Assembly: GCA_964607705.1 (NCBI GenBank)
Contig: CAZSLI010000017.1
Coordinates: forward strand, 1 to 52,381
DNA from: CAZSLI01 sp964607705
GTDB lineage: Bacteria > Actinomycetota > Coriobacteriia > Anaerosomatales > PHET01
DNA length: 52,381 bases
Direction of reading: 5' to 3'
The position numbers and the translations under genes are program-made. Shown here one piece after another: positions 16,061 to 23,527 of the stretch. Position 1 is the first letter of the stretch; each line of letters begins with the position of its first letter. The notes beneath the pieces were generated by a model. It saw nothing but the letters and a program-made list of their open reading frames with translations, was not told the DNA's origin and searched no databases.

Positions 16061-16582
16061 ATGACGGAGCGGGAGCAAGAGTTGCAGCAGGCGCTCGCGG
16101 AATCGCGCGCCGAGACGCGAGCCGCATTCGAGAACCGGGCGCTCATGTACGCCTACGTGTTCGAGGAGCTCGAAGGCGAGATCGGCACTGACCGAGCCGC
16201 CGAGGTCATGAAGCGCGCCATCTACCGCCGAGGACTCGAGGTCGGCCGCAAGTACCGCGCAGCCGCCGACGCAGGTGATCTTACTGAGGTCGGCCGCATG
16301 TTCGTCGAGGGCTCGCCGAGCGAGGGCTCCCTGTTCGAGCCTGCGATCGAAGAGCCCGCCGAGAACGGGCGCACCGTTCTGCGCATGACCGCGTGCCCGC
16401 TGGCGGACGCATGGCGCGCAGCCGGCTACGCTCCTGAGCGCGTGGACCTCCTGTGCGAGATCGCTGCAGCGGTTGACGAAGGCACCTTCGAAGCGGCGGG
16501 ACTCGATCTGCGCTTCCTGGATCGCCAGTGTTGCGGCAGCGGCGACCGCTGCCTGTTGGAGCTGCGGCTTCGAGAGGACTGA
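16061..16582 (+). CDS. L-2-amino-thiazoline-4-carboxylate hydrolase-like protein
   Basis: 173 residues from ATG 16061 with AGGGGGAG upstream. The pattern fits the ATC hydrolase-like family: N-terminal helices (EELEGEIGTDRAAEVMKRAIYRRG), a central TACPLADAWRAAG segment and the C-terminal DRQCCGSGDRCLLEL with three Cys. In the founding member the reaction opens 2-amino-thiazoline-4-carboxylate on the way to cysteine; many actinobacterial and clostridial homologues are uncharacterised and share the CP...C.G...C pattern, so a metal or Fe-S role is also possible. Confidence 0.65.
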   Translation: MTEREQELQQALAESRAETRAAFENRALMYAYVFEELEGEIGTDRAAEVMKRAIYRRGLEVGRKYRAAADAGDLTEVGRMFVEGSPSEGSLFEPAIEEPAENGRTVLRMTACPLADAWRAAGYAPERVDLLCEIAAAVDEGTFEAAGLDLRFLDRQCCGSGDRCLLELRLRED

Positions 16583-16584
16583 GC

Positions 16585-16803
16585 GTGACCTGCTACATGC
16601 GACACATGGACTGGCTGTTCGACGCGCTTGAACTGCAGTGCGACAAGGACAACCGCCGCCGTGTGGACACGGCGCTGCGCCAGGTGCTCGGCATCCCCGA
16701 GGGGGCGCACTGCCCCGAGATCTGGGCCGCGATCAAGGGGCTCGAGCCCGCCGAGCGAGACGGGCTCGTTCCCCAAGTGGCCGATGCGCTTCAAGCCGGC
16801 TAG
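16585..16803 (+). CDS. Hypothetical small protein
   Basis: 72 residues from GTG 16585, which lies 7 bases after AGAGG; ATG 16597 and ATG 16606 are alternative starts. The sequence is a compact helical protein (DALELQCDKDNRRRVDTALRQ, PEIWAAIKGLEP) with no family I recognise. It follows the ATC hydrolase-like gene by two bases and is probably co-translated. Its stop overlaps the arsM stop on the other strand (CTAG). Confidence 0.6.
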   Translation: MTCYMRHMDWLFDALELQCDKDNRRRVDTALRQVLGIPEGAHCPEIWAAIKGLEPAERDGLVPQVADALQAG

Positions 16804-17639
16804 GCCGGTTTGACCGCCTGGACGGTGACGCTGCGGAACAGCGCGGCGACCCGGCGGGCCTCTTCGGCGGCGATCTCCGGCAGCTCCTCGGCGACGAATG
16901 CCTCGAGCCAAGCGTCGGCCTCGCCGTCCTCCATCGCGTACGCGTGGTCCGCAGCGACTCGCACGTCGACGAAGCCGGCGTCGGTTACGGCGGCGAGGTA
17001 GTCGTCGAGCGTGGCGGCGCCGCCCAGGCAGGCGACGTAGGCCGCCATCGAGACCCGGGCGAACTCGGGAAGCGGCGCCGAGGTCACGATGTCGGAGACC
17101 GAGATGCGGCCGCCCGGCTTTGCGACACGGAACGCCTCGGCGAAGGCGCGACGCTTGTCCGGCACGAGGTTCACGACGCAGTTCGAGATGATCAGGTCGG
17201 CGGTATCGTCAGAGACCGGCAGGTCCTCGATCTCGCCGAGTCGGAACTCCACGTTGCCGAAGCCGGCGCGGCTCGCGTTGCGACGCGCGAGCGCGATCAT
17301 CTCCGGCGTCATGTCGACACCGATCACGTGCCCTGTGGGCCCCACGCGCTTGGCGGCCAGAAAGCAGTCGATCCCGCCGCCGCTGCCGAGGTCGAGGACC
17401 ATCTCACCTTCAGCGATGGAGTCGAGCGCGAGCGGGTTGCCGCAGCCCAGGCCCAAGTCGGCATCGCGCGGAATGGTCGCCAGGTCTTCGAGCTCGTACA
17501 GCCCCAGGTCGCTCGAGTCTGCCGAGGACCCGCAGCAGCTTGTTGCGGCACTGCGGCAGGAGGTCTTGCGCTCGGCGTGACCGGCGTAGCGGTCCCGCAC
17601 GGCATCCTTGATGCCGGAAGTATCGGTTGTGGAGGTCAT
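16800..17639 (-). CDS. arsM: Arsenite S-adenosylmethionine methyltransferase
   Basis: 279 residues from the ATG at 17639 with AAAGGAG upstream. The N-terminus has the paired-Cys segment (SCRSAATSCCGSS) typical of prokaryotic ArsM. The SAM site is VLDLGSGGGIDCFLAA, followed by GVDMTPEMI and the SNCVVNLVPDK motif. Cysteines in LGLGCGNP and SNCVVN match the conserved arsenite-binding Cys. The enzyme adds methyl groups to trivalent arsenic, giving volatile products. The gene is alone on its strand, not beside an arsR, although ArsR/HgcAB lie about 4 kb away. Confidence 0.93.
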   Translation of the reverse strand: MTSTTDTSGIKDAVRDRYAGHAERKTSCRSAATSCCGSSADSSDLGLYELEDLATIPRDADLGLGCGNPLALDSIAEGEMVLDLGSGGGIDCFLAAKRVGPTGHVIGVDMTPEMIALARRNASRAGFGNVEFRLGEIEDLPVSDDTADLIISNCVVNLVPDKRRAFAEAFRVAKPGGRISVSDIVTSAPLPEFARVSMAAYVACLGGAATLDDYLAAVTDAGFVDVRVAADHAYAMEDGEADAWLEAFVAEELPEIAAEEARRVAALFRSVTVQAVKPA

Positions 17640-17733
17640 CGCGTGCTCCTTTCGAGCGACTGCCCGCCGAGGACCCGGGCCGGCGACCGGCGCCGACCCG
17701 TGTCCTGTTCCCCGGCGGGGACCGAGGGACGTC

Positions 17734-18609
17734 CTATGCAGCGACCGTGCGGCCATGGTCGGCCACTTCGCCGTCGCGCATCGAGATCGTGCGGTCACAC
17801 GCGGCCGCGACCTCGGGGTTGTGCGTCACGATCACGAACGTGGTGCCTGTCTCGGCGTTGATGCGGCGCATGAGTGCCACGATCTCGTCGGAGGTGACGG
17901 TGTCGAGGTCGCCGGTCGGCTCATCGCCGAGGACGATCGTCGGACGGTTGACCAGCGCGCGAGCGATCGCCACACGCTGCTGCTGGCCGCCCGAGAGCTC
18001 GTTGGGCATGTGCCCGGCGCGATCGCCGAGGCCGACGAGCTCGAGCAACTCGACCGCGCGCCTGCGGGACTCGGCGCGTGGGACGCCTGCGTACTCGGCT
18101 GCGAGCGCGACGTTCTCGGTGGCGTTCATCGTGGGGACGAGGTTGAAGCCCTGGAAGATGAAGCCGATCTCCCGCCCGCGCAGCCGGGTCAACGCACCGC
18201 CGCGCAGGTCGTCCACGCGTCGCCCGTTCACGCGCACCTCGCCGCCGTCAGGAGTGTCGAGGCAACCGAGCAGATGCATCATCGTCGACTTGCCGCTTCC
18301 GCTCGGACCCACGATGGCGACCATCTCGCCCGCGTCGATCGTCAGCGACGTGCCGCGCAGAGCGCGGACGACGTTGTCCTTGCCGAGTGCGTACGTCTTC
18401 TTGACCGCCACCGCCTCGAGGGCCGGGGCGCAGCACACGCGGGCGCGGCCGGCCTTGCGGAGCGCACGCTCCTCGGCGCTACGGGCGGCGCGGTAGACGA
18501 CGCCGTGGCGGTCGGTGATGGCCGAGCAGCCGTCGTTGTCGCAGGTCGGGGCGGCGGTGCGGGCCCGCCGGTCGGTCGCAAGCGTCGCGTTCTTCAGAGT
18601 GTCGAGCAT
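17734..18609 (-). CDS. ABC transporter ATPase with Cys-containing N-terminal extension
   Basis: 291 residues from the ATG at 18609, ribosome site AAAGGGGA. The ATPase core (about 63-290) has Walker A GPSGSGKST (101-109), LSGGQQQRVAIARAL and GDEPTGDLD, the LolD/MacB type. The first 62 residues are an extra segment with Cys23, Cys28, Cys59 and Cys60, not usual in the family. The next gene upstream is its FtsX-type permease. The TetR gene divergent from the permease is the likely regulator of both. Confidence 0.9.
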   Translation of the reverse strand: MLDTLKNATLATDRRARTAAPTCDNDGCSAITDRHGVVYRAARSAEERALRKAGRARVCCAPALEAVAVKKTYALGKDNVVRALRGTSLTIDAGEMVAIVGPSGSGKSTMMHLLGCLDTPDGGEVRVNGRRVDDLRGGALTRLRGREIGFIFQGFNLVPTMNATENVALAAEYAGVPRAESRRRAVELLELVGLGDRAGHMPNELSGGQQQRVAIARALVNRPTIVLGDEPTGDLDTVTSDEIVALMRRINAETGTTFVIVTHNPEVAAACDRTISMRDGEVADHGRTVAA

Positions 18610-18658
18610 GTCGGTTCCCCTTTCCGGGAGTCGAATTCAGGAGGTGTGCGTCCGACCG

Positions 18659-19816
18659 CTACTCGTAGCGCAGCGCACGGACGGGGTTGAGGCGTGCGGC
18701 ATGAATCGCCGGGTAGAGCCCGGCCACGATGCCGAGGACGAGCGCGAACGCGATCGAGCCGGCAGCCAGGCGCCCGGTGACCAGGAACAGCGTCGTTCCG
18801 GATGCCTCGCCTGCGCGGTTCAGCATGAGCGCGATGAGCGCGCCGATCGCCAGGCCACTGAGGCCGCCGGCGAGCCCGATGACTGCCGACTCGGCGATGA
18901 ACTGCCGGACGACCGCGGACGTACCGGCGCCGATGGCCTTGCGGATCCCGATCTCCCGCGTCCGCTCTGCCACGGCCATGGTCATCGTGTTCACGACCGA
19001 CATCCCGCCGACGATCAGCGAGATAAGCGCGACGCTGAAGATGATGCCGTTGATGAGCTTCATCTGGTCGCCGACCTGCTTCTTGAAGGTCGCCGGCCCC
19101 GCCGCTTTGATGCCGTCGACTTCGTTCTCGAGTGTCGCGGCCAGCTTCTCGGCGTTCGTGCCATTCTCGGGGTAGACCGCGATGCTCGTGCATAGGTCGT
19201 TGACGTTCACGCGGCTGCGCACGGCCGACGGAAGGTCCTCGGCGTAAAGCGCCTGGGCGTCTTTGAGCGTCATCATCACGCTGTTGTCCGGAGCAGTGAG
19301 CGTCTTGTCCGCGATGCCGACGACCTGGAAGTACTCGCCTCGCACCTTCACACGCTCGCCGACGTCGGCCTTGAGCTTTAGTGCGATGTCGGAGCCCAGC
19401 GCGACCTTGCCCTCGTCGCCGGTATGGATGCCACGCCCGTACTTGTAGTCCACGACGAACTTCTCGACGCCGCGCTGGCGGTCGTCGGTTCCCACGATCA
19501 TGGGAGGGACTCCGACGCTCGCGCCCTGTTCGGGGTCGAGAAGCATACTGAGTGACGCGCTGGCGCGGCGAACGCCGTCGACCTTCTCGACATCCTTCAC
19601 GCGAGCGATGGACATCGCGCCGCCGAACATCCCGGCCGCGCCGCTATCGGTGACGATCACCTTGTCGCCGTAGTAGCGGAGTCCGCCGTCCACGAGCAGA
19701 TTCAGTTTCTCTGCCATCGCGCCCATCACCACGAGTGCAAGCACTCCGATGGTGATGCCGAAGATGGTCAGGAACGCCCGCGCCTTACGCCTGAACACGC
19801 TTCTTACGATTCCCAT
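18659..19816 (-). CDS. FtsX/MacB-type ABC transporter permease
   Basis: 385 residues, ATG at 19816 with GGAGGCGGGG upstream. Helix 1 (about 12-35), an extracytoplasmic domain (36-250) and three C-terminal helices with ERTREIGIRKAIGAGTSAV and the end HAARLNPVRALRY. No adaptor gene accompanies this pair, unlike the 10-14 kb exporter, so it may work without one, as in lipoprotein release or peptide-resistance systems. It is the first gene of the operon that continues into the ATPase gene. Confidence 0.92.
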   Translation of the reverse strand: MGIVRSVFRRKARAFLTIFGITIGVLALVVMGAMAEKLNLLVDGGLRYYGDKVIVTDSGAAGMFGGAMSIARVKDVEKVDGVRRASASLSMLLDPEQGASVGVPPMIVGTDDRQRGVEKFVVDYKYGRGIHTGDEGKVALGSDIALKLKADVGERVKVRGEYFQVVGIADKTLTAPDNSVMMTLKDAQALYAEDLPSAVRSRVNVNDLCTSIAVYPENGTNAEKLAATLENEVDGIKAAGPATFKKQVGDQMKLINGIIFSVALISLIVGGMSVVNTMTMAVAERTREIGIRKAIGAGTSAVVRQFIAESAVIGLAGGLSGLAIGALIALMLNRAGEASGTTLFLVTGRLAAGSIAFALVLGIVAGLYPAIHAARLNPVRALRYE

Positions 19817-19845
19817 GTCCCCGCCTCCGTATCGTTGGTACCTGT

Positions 19846-19960
19846 TAAGTTATATCCGATAACTTACGACCCATAACTTATGCGGCTTCAGAAACGCTGT
19901 CAAGGGGCAATTCGAAAGAATCTTGCGTTTGACTCGGTGTGGTGAACGGCGTTAAGTTAC
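19846..19960. promoter_or_regulatory. Operator array between TetR and the ABC exporter
   Basis: TAAGTTAT (19846-19853) and ATAACTTA (19859-19866) form a perfect inverted repeat with a 5-base centre. A third copy, ATAACTTA, follows at 19873-19880, and TAAGTTAC at 19953-19960 lies just before the tetR start. These AT-rich octamers stand out in GC-rich sequence and sit by both divergent genes. They fit a TetR that represses the exporter and itself. Confidence 0.7.
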
Positions 19961-19996
19961 ATACGTACATAGGGGACATCGAAAGGCGTGAGAACC

Positions 19997-20626
19997 ATGG
20001 CGAGGCCCGCGAACCCGCAGCTGCGTGATCAGATCCTCAAGGCAGCCGCACAGATCATCGAGACCTGTGGACCCGACTGCGTCACCATGCGCGAGGTCGC
20101 CGAGACCGTGGGCTATAGCCCGACGACGCTGTACCTGTACTTCAAGGACAAGAGCGCGATCATCCAGGCCGCCGTCATGGAAGCGTTCGACGACCTCAAC
20201 GACACGTGCCGGCTCGCCATGGTCGGACCCGGCGCGTTGGACATGTTGCGGCAGCGCGCACGTGCCTACGTCATCTGGGGACTCACGCACCCGGGTCACT
20301 ACTCGTTGATGTTCGAGCTGCCATGGGACATGGACTGGTCCGTCCACCTCACCGAGGAGAACGTCGGCCGCTTCACTCAGGGGCGCACCGAGGACGTCGC
20401 GTTGCTCCGGCAAGCCGCGTCCGCCGGCGACATCGCACAGGACTCGGACATCGAAGCGATCGAGGATGCGCTCTGGGCGGCGCTGCACGGCGCGACCGCC
20501 CTGGCGATCTCGGGCCGGCTTACAGCGGCCATCCCGCAGGCCCCGGCCACGGAGCGCGTCGCGGTAGCGACCAGGGTCAGCGACACGCTGGTGAACGCTG
20601 TCATCGCGTCGGCGCAGGCAAGATAG
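19997..20626 (+). CDS. TetR family transcriptional regulator
   Basis: 209 residues from ATG 19997; AAAGG at 19982-19986 is 10 bases upstream and fits this start better than the GTG at 19988. The helix-turn-helix is MREVAETVGYSPTTLYLYFKDK (split at about residues 32-53). The C-terminal ligand domain has DTCRLAMVGP and a WAALHGATALAISG helix of the TetR_C_33-like group. It is divergent from the ABC permease and separated from it by the four-site octamer array, so it probably represses that exporter. Confidence 0.93.
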   Translation: MARPANPQLRDQILKAAAQIIETCGPDCVTMREVAETVGYSPTTLYLYFKDKSAIIQAAVMEAFDDLNDTCRLAMVGPGALDMLRQRARAYVIWGLTHPGHYSLMFELPWDMDWSVHLTEENVGRFTQGRTEDVALLRQAASAGDIAQDSDIEAIEDALWAALHGATALAISGRLTAAIPQAPATERVAVATRVSDTLVNAVIASAQAR

Positions 20627-20689
20627 GGGTACTCTGAACGGCGGACGCCGCCGCGTCTCGATCCGCCGACCCGCCGAGGAGCCAGACCC

Positions 20690-21538
20690 GTGCAGTCGAT
20701 CCGATTCAACATCGTCGACGTGTTCACCGACACGCCGCTACAGGGCAATCAGCTCGCCGTCTTCATGAACGCCGTGGGGCTGTCGGACGAGCGCATGCAG
20801 TCACTAGCGCGCGAGGTCGGGTTCTCGGAAGTCACCTTCGTGTTGCCGCCGCGGGAGGGCGGTCATGCCCGCGTGCGTATCTTCACGCCCGAGATGGAGC
20901 TTCCGTTCGCCGGTCACCCGGTCTTGGGTACCGCTGTCGCGCTCGCGATGCCGTTGCAGCTGACGCTCGTGAAGCTTGAGACCGGCAAGGGGATCGTGCC
21001 CGTACTTCTCGAGCGCGAGGGCGCCAAGATCGTCTTCGGCGTCATGGCGCAGCCGGTCCCCACGGCCGAGCCCTTCGATGCCGCCGGCGAGCTGCTGGCG
21101 GCGATCGGTACCGGCTCGCACGCCGGTCTGCCGGTCGAGGTCTACGACAACGGGGTACGTCACGTCTACGTCGAGCTACCCGACGAGGCGGCTGTCGCGG
21201 CGCTGCGCCCTGACCCGTCACGGCTGCGTGCCGTCGTGGGAGACATCGGCGTGAACTGCTTCTCGGTCGACGGGCCACGCGTGAAGACTCGCATGTTCGG
21301 CGCCGGCATGGGCATGGCCGAGGACGCCGCGACCGGCTCCGCCGCCGGCCCGCTTGCCGTGCACCTTGCGCGCCACGGGCGGATCGAGTGGGGCGACGAG
21401 ATCGTCATCTCGCAGGGTGCCGAGATGGGTCGGCCGAGCACGCTGCGCGCGCGGGCTCAGGGCGACGCCGAGGGACCGACGCAGGTAGAGGTCGGCGGAA
21501 GCGCTGTGGTAGTGGCCAAGGGCGAGTTCGGGATCTAG
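20690..21538 (+). CDS. PhzF family isomerase/epimerase-like protein
   Basis: 282 residues from GTG 20690 with GAGGAGCC upstream. The two-fold diaminopimelate-epimerase-like domain shows IVDVFTDTPLQGNQLAVF, GFSEVTFV with catalytic Glu47, ELPFAGHPVLGTA, and the second-half loop GMAEDAATGSAAGPL. The active Glu and the Asp of AEDAATGSA are both present, so the enzyme is probably active. PhzF proper isomerises a phenazine precursor, but most relatives have unknown substrates and no phenazine genes are near. Confidence 0.92.
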   Translation: MQSIRFNIVDVFTDTPLQGNQLAVFMNAVGLSDERMQSLAREVGFSEVTFVLPPREGGHARVRIFTPEMELPFAGHPVLGTAVALAMPLQLTLVKLETGKGIVPVLLEREGAKIVFGVMAQPVPTAEPFDAAGELLAAIGTGSHAGLPVEVYDNGVRHVYVELPDEAAVAALRPDPSRLRAVVGDIGVNCFSVDGPRVKTRMFGAGMGMAEDAATGSAAGPLAVHLARHGRIEWGDEIVISQGAEMGRPSTLRARAQGDAEGPTQVEVGGSAVVVAKGEFGI

Positions 21539-21547
21539 GAGCGGGCC

Positions 21548-21742
21548 ATGTGCGACAACGCAAAGGAATGCGACGCCGCCAAGAAGCACGGCTGGGGGAC
21601 ACCGCCCGCCCGTTTGGAAGGGCGTGCGTGGCCGGCTAGGACCGGCGTCGTGCGCGAACTCTCGCGGCCCGCATGGGACCACGACGAGCCAAGCGCTTCC
21701 GATCGCGCTGCCGGCTACACAGCGCCCGATTCAGACCAGTAG
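21548..21742 (+). CDS. Hypothetical 64-residue protein
   Basis: ATG 21548 has AGGAG (21537-21541) upstream and follows the PhzF stop by nine bases. The peptide starts MCDNAKECDAAKKHGWGTPP, with two Cys in the first eight residues, then is polar and Pro/Asp-rich with no hydrophobic segment. I do not recognise it. The good ribosome site and position after PhzF support a real gene, but the length alone would not. Confidence 0.4.
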   Translation: MCDNAKECDAAKKHGWGTPPARLEGRAWPARTGVVRELSRPAWDHDEPSASDRAAGYTAPDSDQ

Positions 21743-21787
21743 CTTCGAGGTGCCGATCGAGCAGCCTTAGACGGTCGCTCCTCAGAA

Positions 21788-21829
21788 TCAAACCGCCGTT
21801 TGACATTCAAGCGGCCGTTTGACTAACCT
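21788..21829 (+). promoter_or_regulatory. Promoter and tandem ArsR-type operators of arsR-hgcAB
   Basis: Two 17-base near-copies lie 19 bases apart: TCAAACCGCCGTTTGAC (21788-21804) and TCAAGCGGCCGTTTGAC (21807-21823). The first contains the perfect inverted repeat TCAAAC/GTTTGA. A consensus -35 TTGACA (21800-21805) begins inside the first copy; an 18-base spacer occupied by the second copy leads to TAACCT (21824-21829), six bases before the arsR ATG. A repressor bound here would block RNA polymerase directly. Confidence 0.78.
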
Positions 21830-21835
21830 TGCGCC

Positions 21836-22156
21836 ATGAATGCTACCGCCTTCGAGGCTCTCGCCGACGAGAATCGGCTCGCCATCATGAGGTTCTTGGC
21901 CGATGGCGAGCACTGTCTATGCGAAATCTCCGAACGACTGGGGATCTCCAACGCCTTGGCATCCCACCACGTCAAGAAATTGCGCGAGGCCGGTCTGGTG
22001 GACTGCCGGCGCAAGGGCGTCTGGCTGCATTGCAAATTGAATGACGAGGCGCTTCTCACGCTAGCCGAAGATGTGCGCGCGATGGCTAGGGCGGGTTCTC
22101 GGCAGGCAACCGCTTCGTCCGCCTGCTGCGTGCCGGCTCAGGGGGTGGAGCTGTGA
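21836..22156 (+). CDS. ArsR-family metal(loid)-type repressor upstream of hgcAB
   Basis: 106 residues from ATG 21836, with no ribosome site but a -10 box six bases upstream, so leaderless. The winged helix spans about 5-80: DENRLAIMRFLADGEHCLCEIS, recognition helix NALASHHVKKLREAGLV and wing CRRKGVWLHCKLN. The CLC pair in HCLCEIS matches the CVC metal or arsenite site of ArsR proteins; more Cys pairs lie in the wing (DCRR, LHCK) and at the end (SACC). It overlaps hgcA by four bases (GTGA), so it should govern hgcAB. ArsR-type control of hgcAB is known in some mercury methylators. Confidence 0.93.
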   Translation: MNATAFEALADENRLAIMRFLADGEHCLCEISERLGISNALASHHVKKLREAGLVDCRRKGVWLHCKLNDEALLTLAEDVRAMARAGSRQATASSACCVPAQGVEL

Positions 22157-23241
22157 GCGAATGCTGCGGACCCTCGACACCGTGCTGCGCCGGCGCCGCC
22201 TACGAATACGGCTCGCAGCCGTTCGAGAACGGGGCCGTTGACACCTTCGCCGGTCCGGTGCCGCGCGTCACCACCGTGCTGACCGCCGCCGACCGTCGTG
22301 GCACGCGACGCATGCGGCTGGGGATCGGACGCAGCGACTACCGGGTGAGGCCGGGTCTTTACGCCATCGGCGAGCCTGACGACACGGCGCCGGTGCTCGT
22401 CACGGCCAACTACAAGCTGACCTTCGATGTCGTCCGCTCCGAGCTCAGCGGGCGGGATGTCTGGCTCCTGGTGCTCGACACGCGTGGCATCAACGTCTGG
22501 TGCGCGGCCGGCAAAGGCACCTTCGGCACCGACGAGGTCGTCAAGCGAGTACGAGACGCGCGCCTCGAGCAGATCGTCAGCCACACGCGACTCGTTGTGC
22601 CGCAGCTCGGCGCGACAGGCGTTGCCGCTCACGAGGTCCGGTCGAAGTGCGGGTTCTCGGTCACCTGGGGTCCCGTCCGCGCCGAGGACCTGCCCGCATT
22701 CCTCGATGCCGGCATGAAGGCGACGCCCGAGATGCGCCGCGTGACGTTCCCGATGCGGGACCGCGCCGCGCTGATCGGCGTGGAGTTGTCGCTGCTCTGG
22801 CGCTGGAAGGTGCTCGCCGGGGCGGCGGCGTTCGTGGCGGCTGCCGCGCTCTTGTCGCTGTGGATGCCGAGCCTGCTCGTGCCGCTCCTGATCGCGCTCG
22901 GCGCGGCTGCGCTCGGCGTCGTAGCGGGAGCGGTTCTGGTCCCGCTTCTGCTGCCGTGGCTGCCGGGCCGAGCGTTCTCGCTCAAGGGCGCGATCGCCGG
23001 CGCCGGGCTCGGGCTGCTGCTGATCCTCGGCATCTTCGGCACGGACGTGCCGCTGTATGCGTGGGGGCTTCTGGCCGTGCTCTCGGCGGTGTCGAGCTAC
23101 GTGGGAATGAACTTCACCGGCTCGTCGACCTACACGTCACCATCGGGTGTCGAGTGGGAGATGCGACGAGCGATCCCCGCGCAGATCGCTGCATCAGTCG
23201 TGGGCCTGGGCGCCTTCGTCGTCGGCATCGTGATCCGGTAA
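22153..23241 (+). CDS. hgcA: HgcA, mercury-methylating corrinoid protein
   Basis: 362 residues from GTG 22153, overlapping the arsR stop. The cap-helix motif NVWCAAGKGTFGT is at 114-126 with Cys117 as the lower-axial cobalt ligand, the hallmark that separates HgcA from the CdhD corrinoid protein of acetyl-CoA synthesis. The cobalamin domain is followed by a membrane domain from about 210, with five helices (219-237, 240-256, 258-270, 279-315 as two, 343-361). The N-terminus has SECCGPSTPCC, a Cys-rich start seen in many HgcA. HgcA transfers a methyl group from its cobalamin to Hg(II), with HgcB recycling the cofactor. Its native role is unknown. Confidence 0.96.
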   Translation: MSECCGPSTPCCAGAAYEYGSQPFENGAVDTFAGPVPRVTTVLTAADRRGTRRMRLGIGRSDYRVRPGLYAIGEPDDTAPVLVTANYKLTFDVVRSELSGRDVWLLVLDTRGINVWCAAGKGTFGTDEVVKRVRDARLEQIVSHTRLVVPQLGATGVAAHEVRSKCGFSVTWGPVRAEDLPAFLDAGMKATPEMRRVTFPMRDRAALIGVELSLLWRWKVLAGAAAFVAAAALLSLWMPSLLVPLLIALGAAALGVVAGAVLVPLLLPWLPGRAFSLKGAIAGAGLGLLLILGIFGTDVPLYAWGLLAVLSAVSSYVGMNFTGSSTYTSPSGVEWEMRRAIPAQIAASVVGLGAFVVGIVIR

Positions 23242-23251
23242 GGAATAGGTC

Positions 23252-23527
23252 ATGCCCCTGCGCTACATAGAAGAGGTCGTCACGCTCGGGCTCGATGCCG
23301 AGAAGTGCAACGGCTGCATGCTGTGCGAGACGGTGTGCCCGCATGCCGTCTTCAAGGTGTCGGAACGCAAGGCCCACATCGTCGATCGTGGCGCCTGCAT
23401 GGAGTGCGGAGCCTGCCAACGCAACTGCGCGCAGGGAGCCATCTCGCTCAAGCCGGGCGTGGGATGCGCGGCTGCGATCATCAACAGCTGGGTGACCGGC
23501 GGGGAGCCGAGCTGCGGCTGCAGTTAG
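23252..23527 (+). CDS. hgcB: HgcB, 2[4Fe-4S] ferredoxin partner of HgcA
   Basis: 91 residues, 10 bases after hgcA, with AAGGA upstream. Two clusters: Cys19/22/25/29 (CNGCMLCETVCP) and Cys49/52/55/59 (CMECGACQRNC). Cys72 in GVGCAAAI matches the extra Cys conserved in HgcB and thought to bind mercury. The C-terminal pair is here a CGC (Cys88, Cys90) rather than adjacent cysteines, and Ala replaces Pro after the second cluster. HgcB reduces the HgcA corrinoid and passes Hg(II) to it. The stop overlaps that of the convergent gene (TTAG). Confidence 0.96.
   Translation: MPLRYIEEVVTLGLDAEKCNGCMLCETVCPHAVFKVSERKAHIVDRGACMECGACQRNCAQGAISLKPGVGCAAAIINSWVTGGEPSCGCS

Noticed and set aside
22153..23241. 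HgcA as the CdhD/AcsD corrinoid protein of the Wood-Ljungdahl pathway
   Set aside because: The NVWCAAGKGTFGT motif, the C-terminal membrane helices and the adjacent HgcB-type ferredoxin are specific to HgcA.
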